64,000 bases of DNA from Canis aureus (Eukaryota; Chordata; Mammalia; Carnivora; Canidae). Below the pieces are notes generated by a model. That model searched no databases. It was not told where the DNA came from and saw only the letters and a list, made by a program, of their open reading frames with translations. A program made the position numbers and the translations under genes. Of this stretch, positions 10,046 through 22,235 are shown in pieces; position 1 is the first letter of the stretch; each line of letters begins with the position of its first letter. The DNA lies in the NCBI RefSeq assembly GCF_053574225.1, contig NC_135622.1, forward strand, positions 25,928,052 to 25,992,051, written 5' to 3'.

Positions 10046-11880
10046 GAAATGGAAGAAAGATGTATAAAAAGGGAGTGATGCCAAAGGAGATGTCAATGGT
10101 TTCCAACAATGGGATTCTTAGATATACCTAAAAAGACCCACATCAAAGCACTGACCACAGGGGCAATCGCAGGAGTGTGGTGGGAAAGGAAAGGCGAAAC
10201 AAACTTAATCCTGAGCCCTAGTCTGGCTGAGACATCCCTGAAATCCACCTGGCCTACTTGACCCACATCTCATCTTCCCAGTATCCTGACTGAGTATATA
10301 AAGAGCTCAGTCTTGAATGTGCCTCAGTTACCCTCAGAGTCAATACTAGCCTTTGTCATCATGTTCTAACAGGGAAAATATGGACCCACTTGGGTCCAGG
10401 AGACTGTAGCAAGTTCAGCACTATCTAGCATATGGACCCTCCTTGATACTGAGCTCAGAGAATGAGGCAGCCACAACAACAAAATAGTTGCTTACAGGTC
10501 ACCCTTGTGAATGTGTGCAACACATTCACAAGGCACTTCAGACAATTTGGAGTCTCTTTCTAGTGGATTAGAAAGTGGGAATATCTCAAAGCAGCCAATA
10601 GATGGAGCTGTCTCTATCACACCAAAAACAACTGTGGGACTTTTTCTCCACTCTATTAATGGATTTCTGCTGAAATGACTGAGTAGAACAGAGGCCTATG
10701 TAAGATGCAGACCATAGGGTCACTAACTACATTCACATTCCATTTACACTTTTCTGAGGTTGTATCTAGGAGCCCTGGACACGAAGAAGATGACTGTAGT
10801 ATGAATTGAGAAATGGTCAACATTTCTTTAGTGCTCAGCCTGATATTATAAGTCAAGATCAGCGGTCTGTGCCTAAGGACACCCACAGATTTTAGTCATA
10901 TAATAATGAAGCACACAGCACATAGGTGGCTATCTGACTCATGGGGAAATAGTCAAATATGGGAGAGTAGGGTCCAAGAGGTCAACTCTGGGCTGTTGAG
11001 CCCTCCTCTCTGGTTATAGCTGATTGGTCCAGAGGTGGATACTTGACTGAAGACAGGCCAATCAGAACATTTCCTTGAGATTTTTCAAGCTGGAATAAGG
11101 GAAATGTAATAATCCTGCTCTGACAAATGATGCATCAGGAACTACTCTCCTCATTTTTCTCTTTGCATGGAAGAAAACCATCAGAATTAGGAGGAATTTA
11201 ACCTGACATATAGAAACAAGAGTAAGGAAGAAATGTCTGCATCATTTAAAACCTTGGTTCTAGAGCTTTGAGTCCAGATTTATCCCTGCCCTTCATATGT
11301 TATGTAAGCATCCTTACCACAAATCTCATTTTGGGCACAGGGTGGGCTTCTGGCACTTGCAGGCAAGTCTTGAGAAATAAATGTATTATCCCGACTCTAA
11401 GGCCTTGGGTCCCAGGCCAGTCCACCTTCTCAGGGATCTCCATGAAGAATGGCCCAGAAGTCACTGCTAACTCTAATCATACCTGTGTCATGGCTATTGA
11501 ATGTCTCAATTATTCAAATCCCCTGGTTACAGGCCAGGCCAGCATAAGTGGGTGACCCAGAAAAGTGGGTCAATCCCATGCACCAACCTACTGAAGGTAG
11601 ATGGACAAGTCAGGACAAAGTGTCTGAAGGCAAACAGTTAGTTAAAACTCAGAGGGGCAAAACCCAATACCAAGCCCAAAGAGCTGCATTGGAGCCCAAG
11701 AATGGGAGGCAGAGCTGGGAGCCTGGGAAGCCAATTTATGGAAATAGATCAACCAAGACTAAAGGTAGGTCTCTGGCCTTTCTTTAAGCAATGTTGGGCA
11801 CCAACAGCTCCTTTACCTGCTAGGTGAAAGAGTGTGTCTATTGGTTAAAGGTTCAGGTTGAGAGGCCATGAGAACAAGAA
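10046..11880. other. Intergenic DNA, mostly unclassified
   Basis: No gene recognised. 10930-11250 has paired CCAAT-like motifs ('tgattggtccag', 'ggccaatcagaac') in a layout like an old MER-type repeat, but the family is uncertain. ORFs at 11268-11787 have no recognisable domain. Confidence 0.4.
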
Positions 11881-11889
11881 AGGTCAGGG

Positions 11890-12035
11890 AATCAGATATT
11901 ACTTCAGTACTTTACCAGTTTGGGGTGAGTTTCTTGGCTCTTATGATCTTCATTTTTTTTTTCATCTATAAAATGGGGATAATGATATATAACTTATGTT
12001 GTTATGAAAATTAAATGCAGTAACTTCCATGAGGT
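11890..12035 (-). repeat. MIR fragment, antisense
   Basis: 'cttcattttttttttcatct ataaaatggggataatgata' and 'gttgttatgaaaattaaatg' are the standard reverse-complement MIR core. Confidence 0.65.
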
Positions 12036-12064
12036 GGTTTCAAAAACTACTTACAAATGATTTG

Positions 12065-12602
12065 GCATGTCTATCATCAAGAAGTGAGGTCTGTATCCCA
12101 TCCTGTTGGATTTGAGTGATGATGTGAATGATTTGACCAATATTTTACAGAGGAAATGATACCATATGACTTCCAAGTCCAGGTCATAAAAGTCCATGTG
12201 TTTTTTGCTTTACTACTACTCATTCTTGGGGCACAGAGGTACTGGCCTCATAAAAGAAGTGTGACTACCGTGAAGTCACCATGCTGTGAGGAAGCCCAAG
12301 TCACATGAAGAGGCCATATGTAGGTGCTCCAATTGGCAGTCCTTCAAGTCATCCCAGCCCAGTCACCAGAGATGTGGGTGAAGAAGCCTCCAGATGATTC
12401 TAGCCCCTAGTTATTAGATCACCTCAGCAATTTGAGTCTTCCCAGCTGAGTTTCTGTATGTAATGGAGCAGAGGTAAGCCATCCTGTGCCCTGTCTAAAT
12501 TCCTGACTCACAGAATATATAAGTGTAATAAAATAATGGTTGTTTTTTGCCACTAAGTTTTGGGATAGTTTGTTATACAGCAATAGACAGCTAACCGGAA
12601 TG
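12065..12602 (+). mobile_element. MLT1-type (ERVL-MaLR) solo LTR, sense
   Basis: 'caccatgctgtgaggaagcc', 'gaagaggccatatgtaggtg', 'ttcctgactcacagaatata' and 'gccactaagttttgggatag tttgttatacagcaatagac' follow the order of a MaLR-class LTR. Confidence 0.7.
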
Positions 12603-13100
12603 CTATGTAAAGTTCCAGACAGAGTAACAGAGTTGGGATTTGAACTTATCTCTCTGATTTCTTCAGACCATGGACTTTCTACTTCACTAGTAGATCTTGA
12701 GAACAAGCACCTGGCAGTGATAGCATTTTCATTAAGAAAAATCAGGAAGATGTAGTGAATTTTCCATAAAGCTAATGTATCCTATTTAAAAGACCATCTT
12801 TTATTCAGAGATCAACCTTTCTAGAAACCTTTGGGGGTGATTAATATGTCCTTTCTTTTATAACATAATGGTGATAGTGATTAGTGATTGTTGTTTTATT
12901 AATGTCTTTCTTGGCAAAGTAAAAAGCTACTAAACTTATGTCACTCCTTTCAGTTTGGGTTTTTGGGTTTTTTTAAGCCTCGCTGGTATTTGAAATTCAA
13001 AAGTCCAGGAGCCAATGCTCTGTCCTATTCCTTGAGTATCATAGAATCAGAGGTAGATATGCTGGAAACTTGTCGAATTTTGTTTTGTTTTTCTTTTTTT

Positions 13101-13282
13101 TAAGATTTTATTTATTTATTTGAGAGAGAGAGACAGACAGACTTATGGGAAGGGACAGAGGGAGAGGGACAGGCAGACTCCCAACTGAGTGCAGAGCTCA
13201 ATGCAGGGCTTCATTCCAGGACCCTGAGATCATGACCTGAACTAAAGGCAGATGCTTGACCGACTGAGTCACCCAGGTGCTA
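13101..13282 (-). mobile_element. SINEC, antisense, older subfamily
   Basis: AAGATTTTATTTATTTATTTG tail, GA body, 'ccctgagatcatgacctgaa', then GAGTCACCCAGGTGC head. No clean TSD was seen. Confidence 0.88.
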
Positions 13283-13499
13283 CAGGTTTTATCTTTTTTT
13301 GGCTGTTCCCTATTCCCTTATAGGAATAGCACATGTGTTCATTTATAATTTATACTCCACATGTTTCCAGAAAGCATTCAAAGCAGTAGGATAATCTTTC
13401 CTCTGTCATACCCCAGATCTCTGTAACTGTTACTGAGTCAGACAGGGCCCTTCCCCAGGCACCAACAGGATTCAAACAGCAGAGGGGGGTGGATGGAGG

Positions 13500-13538
13500 A
13501 TATACTATACTATACTGTACTATACTATACTATACTAT
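13500..13538. repeat. (ATACT)n pentanucleotide microsatellite
   Basis: About eight TATAC/ATACT units with one TGTAC variant. Confidence 0.95.
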
Positions 13539-13844
13539 CTGTTGAAGGCAGAGCTGCCATGTTGCCCTTTGGCAGGGCTCAGCAGGGAAAGGCAAGAGAT
13601 TGAGACCAGAGGCTCTTGACCCTTATTCTGGCCCAACCCCCACATGTGGGCTGGTAGGGGCAGTTTCTTCTGTTTCCTGTTGTGTGGCTCTTCAGACATA
13701 TACCTTTAGGCTATAAAGCTTTATCTTAGGCAACACTTCTTTTCTTCAGGTGACTGGCTGCTGTTTCCAGGCCTTCTTATGAAGGACCACCCATGGTAGA
13801 GACCAAGAACTTCTTGGGTAGGTTAGTGCAGCAGAAAAGATTAA
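13539..13844. other. Intergenic DNA, nothing recognised
   Basis: No family or gene signature seen between the microsatellite and the MIR. Confidence 0.5.
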
Positions 13845-14050
13845 GAGTCTGACCTTAAGAGTGCCTGCTTTTAATTCTGGCTCTGCCGCTTACTAGGTAT
13901 GTCGTGACCCTGGGAAAACTATTTTACCTTTCTGTGCCTCTGTCTCCCCATATGTAAAATGGGGATAATCATAATCATAATAATAATAGCACATATTTCA
14001 TAAGGTTGTTGTGATAAGTAGGTTAATGAAGTACTTAAAACAATGCCTCG
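13845..14050 (-). repeat. MIR, antisense
   Basis: 'ctggctctgccgcttactag', 'cctctgtctccccatatgta aaatggggataatc' and 'taaggttgttgtgataagta' give nearly the full reverse MIR. Confidence 0.85.
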
Positions 14051-14059
14051 GTGCCTTAT

Positions 14060-14740
14060 AACCATAATTGGATATTCCCACCAATGAGAATGGCTAAAAT
14101 TTTTTAAAAGATTTTATTTATTTATTCATGAGAGACACACATACACACAGAGAGAGAGAGAGAGAGGCAGAGACACAGGCAGAGGGAGAAGCAGGCTCCA
14201 TGCAGGGAGTCCGACTTGGGACTTGATCCCGGGTCTCCAAGATCACACCCTGGGCTGAAGGTGGCGCTAAACCGCTGAGCCACCCGGGCTGCTGGAGAAT
14301 GGCTAGATTTTAACAGACTGATCATATCAAGGCAAACAAGCATGAGGAACAACTGGTACTCTTATACATCATTGATGGGAATGCAGAATGATATAACACT
14401 TTGGAAAACAGGCTGGTAATTTCTCATAAAATGAAATATATACACAACATGCATAAGTATGAAAAATACACATCTTTACAAAAAAGAAATATATACTTAC
14501 TGTGTGGCCCAACAATGCTACTAAGAGAGATAAAAATATATGATCACAGAAGACTTGTACACAAATGCTTGTATCAGCATTATTTGTAACAGCTAAAAAA
14601 GTAAACAACTCAAATGGTCATCAACAGGTGAATGGGTAAACAAAATGTGGTGGATTCATGCAGTGGAATACTATTTAGTACTAAGAAGGGCCAAACTATT
14701 GATACATGCTACTACATGCATGAATCTCAAAAAAAATAAA
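14060..14740 (+). repeat. Old L1 ORF2 3' fragment, sense, split by a SINEC
   Basis: 'ccaatgagaatggctaaaat' resumes after the SINE with 'acagactgatcatatcaagg', then 'gaagacttgtacacaaatgc', 'catcaacaggtgaatgggta' and 'cagtggaatactatttagta'. This is the usual L1 ORF2 C-terminal and 3' segment. No open frame remains. Confidence 0.85.
14104..14294 (-). mobile_element. SINEC, antisense, nested in L1
   Basis: Complete reverse SINEC with a GAGCCACCCGGGCTGC head. TSD 'gagaatggcta(a/g)a' at 14086 and 14295 interrupts the older L1. Confidence 0.94.
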
Positions 14741-15879
14741 AACAAAAAAAAACTCTAAGCTAAAAAACATATCTGGAATTTGGAAGGGAAAACACAAATG
14801 TGGGCGGAAGAATGAACTACCATTTAATATGTGCAAGAAGTTGTCTGTCTCTAGAGCTCTATTCTAGAATGGAAACCACACAAAGGCAGGGCTCCTGGTT
14901 GGTTTTTCTCTGCAATGGAACCTAAGCACCCATCAATTAGTATGAACTCTATTAACATGTATTGAATAAACAAACCTTTGGGACATATTGTTTCATTGTT
15001 TCTTTGACTTGATAAAAGACCAAGATAGACTTTTACATTTCCTAAAGGTGTATCAAGTGTGCACACACTATTCTTGGGAAAGATGCAGGCACTACTGTCA
15101 TATGGATCGAGGCTTTTAGGATCCATATGCTGGCTAGGAATGTGAAATAGTGTGCCTTTATACCCTGTAACTGTGGGAAGTATCTACCCTTCTCTCCATC
15201 TCTCTATACATCTTTTATTTTAAGGCATGGGTGTGGGTAAATGATATTTGACTGTGAATGAATGTAAGACACTCTCCTTGAGAAGTTGCCTCTTGCTGTG
15301 GTGATGATGGTGGAGTCTAGTTTTGGTTTTGTGAGGGAAAGAATGTTCCTTCCAGGATCTGAGGGATGGGTGGGACAAGAGAAAGGGCCTGATTTAATGA
15401 GACTATTTAATGTGGGACACTAGACACAGCTGGACTGCTTTGGGACCAAGGTAAAGATTGTGTGGTACTAAGAGGGAAGAAAGGGCATCCTTGACCTCTT
15501 CAGACAGAGCCCAAATCTGCTTTGGCATATGGATGAATGAGCAGGGAGCCAGGGAGGCAGCATTTTTGGTAGGATGCTCATGGTCTCCAGGGTCACCATT
15601 AGCAGTGGCCATGGTGATACTCCCTCAGGTGTTTGGAACAGGAAATAAAGGAAATGGCAAGTGCTGTATGGAAATCTTGAATTCTGGTCCTTTTCATAAA
15701 AGAAGAACAGAGCCTAAGGAATTCACTAGCATCACTGAGAATGGCCCCATATCCTGAAGACTGAGTCAGCAGGACTAAGTTGTATGCCTGAATGATGTGA
15801 TTCCAGTGGCGCTCAACTACTGAGCATGATACAGCCCCTATTGCCTCCTTCCACTAGGACACCTAGAGCAGCCTCCTAC
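14741..15879. other. Intergenic DNA, nothing recognised
   Basis: No recognisable gene or repeat. Small ORFs at 14851-15757 lack domains or splice context. Confidence 0.5.
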
Positions 15880-16240
15880 CCTTTTATGGATCCAGATGTA
15901 CATCAAGAGAGGTTAGATTTTGCCACAGTATCTAACAACTCAAAACTCTCCATGGCTAGTCACACAAATTTACTTCTCACTGGTCACTATATGACAATTA
16001 CAGGTTGGCTGGGGGCTCTGCTCCATGTGTCTTTCTCTGGGAGTGAGGCTGACAAAACAGCCACCACTGGAATATTGCTCAGGAAAGAGTACTCTAAAGA
16101 ATCTCACACTGGTGACCATTGAGCTCATATCTCCTTGAACAGACCAACTCATATACTTCTACCTTACCACGGAGGAGCTAAGAAGTACAATCCTATCATA
16201 TGGTCCAAGCAAGAAGCCAGAAATAATAATCACCACCATA
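15880..16240 (+). repeat. Interspersed repeat, family not named
   Basis: 'caacttcaaaactctccatg gctagtcacacaaatttact'-type text with 'ggttggctgggggctctgct ccatg' matches the layout of the copy at 51240-51560. Confidence 0.45.
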
Positions 16241-16454
16241 TCAGGACTCTCCACCTACCATAACCTATTTCATTTCCCCCTCCCTGATAATGTCCAGGCT
16301 TCTCCTATTCTCCTCTTATCTATTAAAAGGCAAAACTGACCTGCCTTGTGTCCATTCTCTCAGGATCCTCTGCTCTACTCTCCATAGTGACATTTGACTA
16401 AATTGATCCACTAATTCAGGTTGTGTTAGTAAGTGCTAGTATTTCACAGATTAG

Positions 16455-16795
16455 GTTGCTGTGGGCTGAATTGTGTTCCCCCCAAATTAATATGTTGAAG
16501 TACAAACCCTCAATGTGATGGTATTTGGAGATGGGATCTCTAGGAGATAGTTAGTTACATGAGGTCATCATATGGAATTAATACGAAGAGACACCAGAGA
16601 CCATGCTCCCTCTTTCTTTCCAGATTGTGAGGGCACAATGACAAGGTGGCCAGTGCAAACCAAGAAGAGAGCCCTCACCAGGAACCAAATGGGCTGGCAC
16701 CTCAATCTTGGACTTCCCAGCCTCCAGAACTGTGAGAAATAAGTTCTTGTTGTTTAAGCACCCCGTTTATGGTACTTTTATTATAGCAGTCCAAG
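16455..16795 (+). mobile_element. MLT1-type (ERVL-MaLR) solo LTR, sense
   Basis: 'tgctgtgggctgaattgtgt', 'atgttgaagtacaaaccctc', 'caatgtgatggtatttggag', 'gaagagacaccagagaccat' and 'cctccagaactgtgagaaat' are hallmark MLT1 text in order. Confidence 0.92.
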
Positions 16796-17019
16796 CTTCA
16801 GGGTCTCTAGGGTAGAAACCCTAAACTTTAAGAAGGGCTATTTGGAGACAAAAACTTCAACTCAGCCATGGAGGGAAGCTCTTTGGGGATAACCTCAGGG
16901 TCTATGGGTCCTCTGAGGCCTCAGAACTCATCCCAAACAAGCTCAGCTACTAATGCATGCATGGAAAGTTATACGCCAGAGAAGCAATAAGGATTAAGCA
17001 GTGGAGGTTGTCCTGGGAA

Positions 17020-17200
17020 TCAGCATTTTTAGATTTCTGCCTCCACAATAGAGCTGCTGACCTGGGAACAAATCACAACCTGCCTGAGCTTCAAGTTTTT
17101 ATTACCCACCTGTAAAGTAGGGAAAATTGCCTTTGCCCTGCTTTCCTGTGAGGTAATTGGGAGGCTCAAATGAGATGTTTTGAAAAGTCCTGAATAGAAC
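17020..17200 (-). repeat. MIR, antisense
   Basis: 'gacctgggaacaaatcacaa cctgcctgagcttcaagttt' and 'acctgtaaagtagggaaaat' fit reverse MIR. Confidence 0.6.
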
Positions 17201-17501
17201 CTCATTATTCCCCTATGATGTTTATTCATTCTGGGAATAGAAAAGAAAACTGGATCACAGATGGACATAAACAGGATCACAGGTGGACATGCAAGGGGCC
17301 AATTATTCCCATCAAAGGTTTTCTGACCACTGGGGACCCCTGGAGGCTAAGGGATATTCACCAACAGTCGACTATAGGCATAGCAAGCCTGTAGTGCCAG
17401 TTCTCTGGGACTGGAACACTGATGCCCACACCCTCAGCCTAGGCCCCTCACAACTCACCCCAGCTCAGACAGCCCTGCAAAAGGACTTTATTTGCCTTCA
17501 T

Positions 17502-17672
17502 TTTAAAAAATTTATTCATGAGAGAGAGAGAGAAAGAAAGAGAGAGAGAGACAGGAGGAGGGAGAAGCAGGCTCCATGCCGGGATCCTGACGCGGGACTT
17601 GATTCCAGGACTCCAGGATCGTGCCCTGGGCCAAAGGCAGGCGCCAAACCACTGAGCCACCCAGGGATCCCC
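17502..17672 (-). mobile_element. SINEC, antisense
   Basis: Complete reverse SINEC ending GAGCCACCCAGGGATCCC. Short TSD 'tgccttcat' at 17493-17501 and 17673-17681. Confidence 0.94.
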
Positions 17673-17707
17673 TGCCTTCATAATTTATCACCTTTTAGTA
17701 TACTACA

Positions 17708-18352
17708 CAGTTGATTCTCATTATTTGCAGATCCCGTATTTGCAAATTCGCCTACTTGCTAAAAATTTATAGCTCCCCAATCAACACATGCAGCATTGAT
17801 TTGGTGGTTACAAGTCATTTGTGGACATGCACAGAGTTCTGAAAAATTGAGTCACCCAGAGCACACATCACCAACTGAGGTCAAACAAAGCAATGCTTTG
17901 CCTTTGTTTTTGTCCTCCTTCTATAGACAAGTGTCCCTTCTGTGATCTACTTAGTGCTGTTTTATTTACTGAGTTTTTGTGATTTGTGTTGGTGATTTCA
18001 TTGTTTAAAATGGCCCCAAGAGTAGTGCTAAAGTGTTTCCTGGTGTTCCTAAATGCAAGAGGCTGTGATGAGCTTTGCAGAGAAGATGTATGTTGGATAA
18101 GCTTCATTAGGGCATAAATTCTAATGTTGTTGGCTGTGCATTCAAGGTCAACAAATCAGTAATATATATTAAAAAGGATGTCTTTCAACAGAAACACACA
18201 TAAAACAAGATATATATTGATTGGTGGATGAAAGTGTTGTGACAGGACTCCCAAGAACCTAGCCCATATTTCCCCTAGAAGCAGCTGTTCAGTATTTGCT
18301 AACTCAGTGTTTGTGGTGACTTTATAGAACTACCACAAATAAAGAAAACAGA
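17708..18352 (+). mobile_element. Tigger1/MER2-type DNA transposon remnant
   Basis: It starts CAGTTGATTCTCATTATTTG and ends near 'tttatagaactaccacaaat', as in the pogo-superfamily Tigger1 element. In the middle, 'aaaatggccccaagagtagt gctaaagtg' begins the fossil transposase N-terminus (reading MAP-RVVLKC-type residues), with conserved text through 'ggataagcttcattagggca'. At about 645 bp it is an internally deleted, non-coding copy with diverged terminal repeats. Confidence 0.85.
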
Positions 18353-18367
18353 TTATACTTTGTTAAC

Positions 18368-18520
18368 TTATTTGCTGTCTCCCCTACTAACTGTAAACCC
18401 ATGAGGACAGAGATTTTTGTCTTCTTCTATTCAATCTGCTATGCGCCTAGCTGCGCCCCTGGTACTTGTACCAAGCACAGAGCAGGTACTCGGTGAATAC
18501 TTGTGGAATGAGTAAGTGGG
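18368..18520 (+). repeat. L2 3' end, sense
   Basis: 'ctgtaaacccatgaggacag agatttttgtc' then 'agcacagagcaggtactcgg tgaatacttgtggaatgag' is the standard L2 terminus. Confidence 0.8.
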
Positions 18521-18819
18521 AAGGAAGAAGTGGGACTCAAATCTACAGCACATCCCTCCGGTGAGTAGATTTTATTACTGCTTTCCCTATCACTGGCTTT
18601 CTCCCAATGACACACACAACAGCAGCAGCTGCCTGGTATTTATCCTGGCTGTGCTTAGTGTCAGAAAGAGCCTTTCCTCATCTCCCTGACCTCTTATGTA
18701 TCTTGTACAATCCTGTCTGGAATAAATCTAATTACTCCCTACTTTGCACACCTATCAGGTGGTATTGAGATGGTTTGTATTTGATTACATACCTTTCAAT
18801 CCCAGTAGGTGGGAAGATC

Positions 18820-18930
18820 TAAGAAAGCATGGGCATGGCTTATTCATCTCTAGATTTTGGTTCCTTGGTTCATGGACCTATGGTAAGTATGTGGCAGTTG
18901 TTATATATACATGTGTTGTATGAATGAATT
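18820..18930 (+). repeat. L2 3' end fragment, sense
   Basis: 'ttcatctctagattttggtt ... gttgtatgaatgaattaac' resembles the L2 tail. Confidence 0.45.
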
Positions 18931-19311
18931 AACAAATGCATGAAAAAAAAAACAAACTCCCAAACTATGCCTTCTTTACCAGAGCGGGATTTCTTTACTC
19001 AGATCATCCCTATAGAGCTCTGTCTTCCTCTGCCTCTCTGATATTTGTGCCTGCATGGAAGTGGTGGCCACAAAAACAGCCAAAGACAGATGGCCCTAGC
19101 AGCCCCAGTCTTACATCCCCCCAGACTGGCAGTCCCAGAAGAAAGAACATCTATTCCTCCAGGTACACATATTGAACACAGAGGAGAAGCTTACTGATCT
19201 TCTCTTCCCATGTCCACCTTCTACCCAACCTCTTTCAGCTTTCTGATGTCTTTTACCTGTGTCTACACTCTCATGGGTAACCACCTAAGGAGTTCATTTA
19301 TTATTCCACAA

Positions 19312-19684
19312 AACTGATGCTGCATATTGAATGTTTGTGGGTCCCCACCCTCCGCCAAATTCATATCGATACCTAATCCTCAATGTGATGGTACTTGAAA
19401 TGGGATCTTTTGGAGGTGAGTGGGTCAAGAGAGTGGAGCCCTCATAAATAGGATTATTGCCTTTATAAAAGAGACCCCAGACAGATTCCCCACACATTCT
19501 GCCATTGGAGCCATAACAAAAAGACAGCCTACTGTGAACCAGGAAGTGGGCTCTCACTAGACATGGAATCTGCCTGCCTCTTGATCTTAGGCTTCCCAAC
19601 CTCCAGAACTGTGAGAAGTAAAGTTTTGTCTTTTAAGCCATCCAGTCCATGACATTTTGTCATGGCAGCCTGAGCAGACTAAGA
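19312..19684 (+). mobile_element. MLT1/MST-type (ERVL-MaLR) solo LTR, sense
   Basis: 'gatacctaatcctcaatgtg atggtacttgaaatgggat', 'gggtcaagagagtggagccc tcataaa' and 'cctccagaactgtgagaagt aaagttt' in MaLR order, ending 'ggcagcctgagcagactaag'. Confidence 0.9.
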
Positions 19685-20556
19685 CTGCTGGGTGGACAAA
19701 TACTGAGCAGAGCTCACTGCACATACTTCCTTTCCCAATGGCCAAGGTCCTCTGGGTGAGGGCCTAGAGACAGTTGATTAGATTTCATGGTAATGTCCCA
19801 CTGAGAAATGTGAAGGAAGTTCATGCTTCCCCGCAAAGCTATTGTTCCAGAAGATCTGGCTGACAAGTCCGGAAAAACAAGTAGTTCTCGTTGCAAACGT
19901 GAGAACTATGTGGATTATATACAGGTGGAAAATTGCTAGACCGAAAGAAACCTGGTTCATCCCCCACCTTCAGGAACCAGTAAAAAAATTTAGGCGATCC
20001 AGGAAAGAAGAGTCACAGTAGAAATCATAATAATAAACTATAGCTCTTGGAAACCCCGGTTTCTTACCCAAAAGATGGATATCTCTCACAGAGCTGTTTA
20101 TAGCATAAAATAAAATTAAATAAAATAACATATAGAATCAAGTAGCAAGTATCAGAGTGACACACAGGAGACATTCTCTAAATTTCAGCTACTTTGCTGC
20201 CATAATCAGCCTCTATCCCACCATAGTGGGGAAGAGAAGTTCATGAACAGTAGTTGAAATGAATATAAACATATTTATTCTGGATATTTATATTTTTTTC
20301 ATTCAATGATCAGGTACTATTATTTTAACATAATAACCTTTTGCCTTTTTATTTTAATTGATTTAGTTTAAAATGGTTAACTCAAGTATAAGATCAACGT
20401 TAATCATTTGAGCCAGCTGAGTGTGTAAAACTTGAAATTCTGGCTTCTATGGCTAGCTTCATTTTCAGTTTGCTTTCTCTGATTGGTAGCCTGGAGAGAC
20501 TTTTTTCTAGTTATTTTAATTCAGAATTAATTAAAGCCATTTCTTTTTCTTTCCAG
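19685..20556. other. Intergenic DNA, mostly unclassified
   Basis: A possible weak antisense MIR lies near 20040-20110. Otherwise nothing was recognised. 20340-20556 is AT-rich with a pyrimidine run just before the candidate exon. Confidence 0.4.
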
Positions 20557-20899
20557 GCAGAAGCAGGTTCTGTGGAAGCTGGGTGAATTACTACCATAAA
20601 CTCTAATTAATCCACCCAGAGTCCAGTTATTGTGATGAGCGCTGGCTAGCCATGGCACACGAGAGCAGTGCTTGCAGAACACTTGGATTTGGCGGTGGGA
20701 AGCATTTAAACTCAAAGCCAGGGCCACAAGAAAAGGCCCAGAAAAGGCTGCTTTGTCTGTTCTTACTGTTGAGCTCATTAAAGTGGATTACCATCAGGAC
20801 AACCAACCCCCAAATCACAAACTCTGTTGTGCTGCAAGAGCCCTTTAGAGTCTGTTGTGGAAGCAAGCTTGCATTTCCCCATGGAAACTGTGCTGCCCA
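20557..20899 (+). other. Candidate unannotated exon (splice-bounded, non-repeat)
   Basis: A pyrimidine-rich acceptor (TTTCTTTTTCTTTCCAG, ends 20556) is followed by 343 bp of non-repetitive sequence and a donor CCA|GTAAGT at 20900. A plus-strand frame (20652-20903, 83 codons) stops at the donor and has no recognisable domain. The segment also carries AATTAA homeodomain-type motifs, so it could instead be a regulatory element. Real transcription is unproven. Confidence 0.2.
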
Positions 20900-21374
20900 G
20901 TAAGTGGTTGGGTTCGGATCAGCACCGCCTTCTGATTAACCCACAAAGCTGCTGAGTGTTTCCCGCCTGAATTCTGGAAGCCAGGAGCAGGGAGTCTGTG
21001 GTGTGGACGGGAGATGGTCCTAGTACATGGCTGTTCTTTTCCAGAGTACAGGTTGCTACCCTGGAACAGAGTGTTAACCTGGGACCCACAAACACTTTGT
21101 GGACCTCAAAAAGTTTGTGTAAACATTGGTTTATGTGTGCATATTGGCATTGTTCCAGAGAGTGGATTCAAAACTTGCTTGTGAGTCAGAGATGCCATTG
21201 ACAACTCCACCAGCCCCTACCTGCCCCCACCTTCATCGTGGAATGTTGTAGAGTTAACTGTGCCACACTCCTGCCAGTTCATGGTCAGTGAGGAGCTGTG
21301 TTAGTCTGTAGGACTGTCCACATACCATGTCCATTCATGTTGTTTCTTCTTCCTGGACAGGATCTTTTCTTTTT

Positions 21375-21605
21375 AGGAAAGCTTCTCCTGACCTCCAGAT
21401 GAGAATAGTGCTCCTGTCCCTCATACATCCTCTGAGCTCCCAGAAGTTTCCTTCATTGCCCACTACCCCCACTGATGATTATGCTTCTGTGATATTCATG
21501 AGCTCCCGGGGGTGGGGACACTTTGTATTCCAAACAGCTGCACTGGCTCTCTGGTGCCTGCACACAGTAAGTGGCCATTTGTTGAATGAAAGACTGACTA
21601 TGTGC
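21375..21605 (+). repeat. L2 3' end, sense
   Basis: 'tgagctcccgggggtgggga cactttgtattcc' and 'cctgcacacagtaagtggcc atttgttgaatgaaag' match the L2 terminus. Confidence 0.75.
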
Positions 21606-22235
21606 TAAGGGCTGAGAAACTTTTCTTTTCATGCCCCCAAAATGGGACAGCAGTCTGACAAATGTATATATATTGTTTTGGATAATGAGAAGAATATTTA
21701 AAAAGGGGATTGTCTCTCTCAGAGAATACAGAAGGCAATGAGGCATTAGTTATAAACCACAAGCATTTAGCAGCATCTCAAACACCCAGCATTTGAAAAT
21801 CTTTCAAGCCAAGACAGCCCTCTTTACATCTTATCCAAATTCCCTCTATCTCTGACTTTGGCAAACTTCTACAAATATCCCTAAACACTATCTGGCATTT
21901 TCTTAAAGGTCATTGGAAGACCTTCCTGTCAGTGTGTGAGATTTGTGCAGAAATATCTGAAATGAGAGCCAAATTTGTCACACTATACTGTTTGTTTTTT
22001 TTCCATTTCATCCCTAATACCACTCTCCAATCCATCAGTGAATGATAGAATTAGATCAATTCAAATATTCTAGCCTAGCAAAGATTCCCCGATTAAAAGA
22101 GCATCTCTGTGTGTGTCTTTGAATCTAAGCATAGTCTCAGCTTTGCAAATCAGGTATTTCTCTCTCTGTGAGAGACCAGTACCACCTTGTAAAATTGGTA
22201 GCAACCCCACCGGTGGGATGGGGAGGTAGGGATGA
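21606..22235. other. Intergenic DNA, nothing recognised
   Basis: No gene or named repeat seen. Confidence 0.5.

Noticed and set aside
9785..10109. ORFs with poly-Glu, poly-Lys, poly-Ser and poly-Phe
   Set aside because: They are pure translations of the (AAG)n/(GAAA)n tract in different frames.
10295..10303. TATATAAAG as a core promoter
   Set aside because: No CpG context, initiator or downstream gene; a single TATA-like word in AT-rich intergenic DNA is expected by chance.
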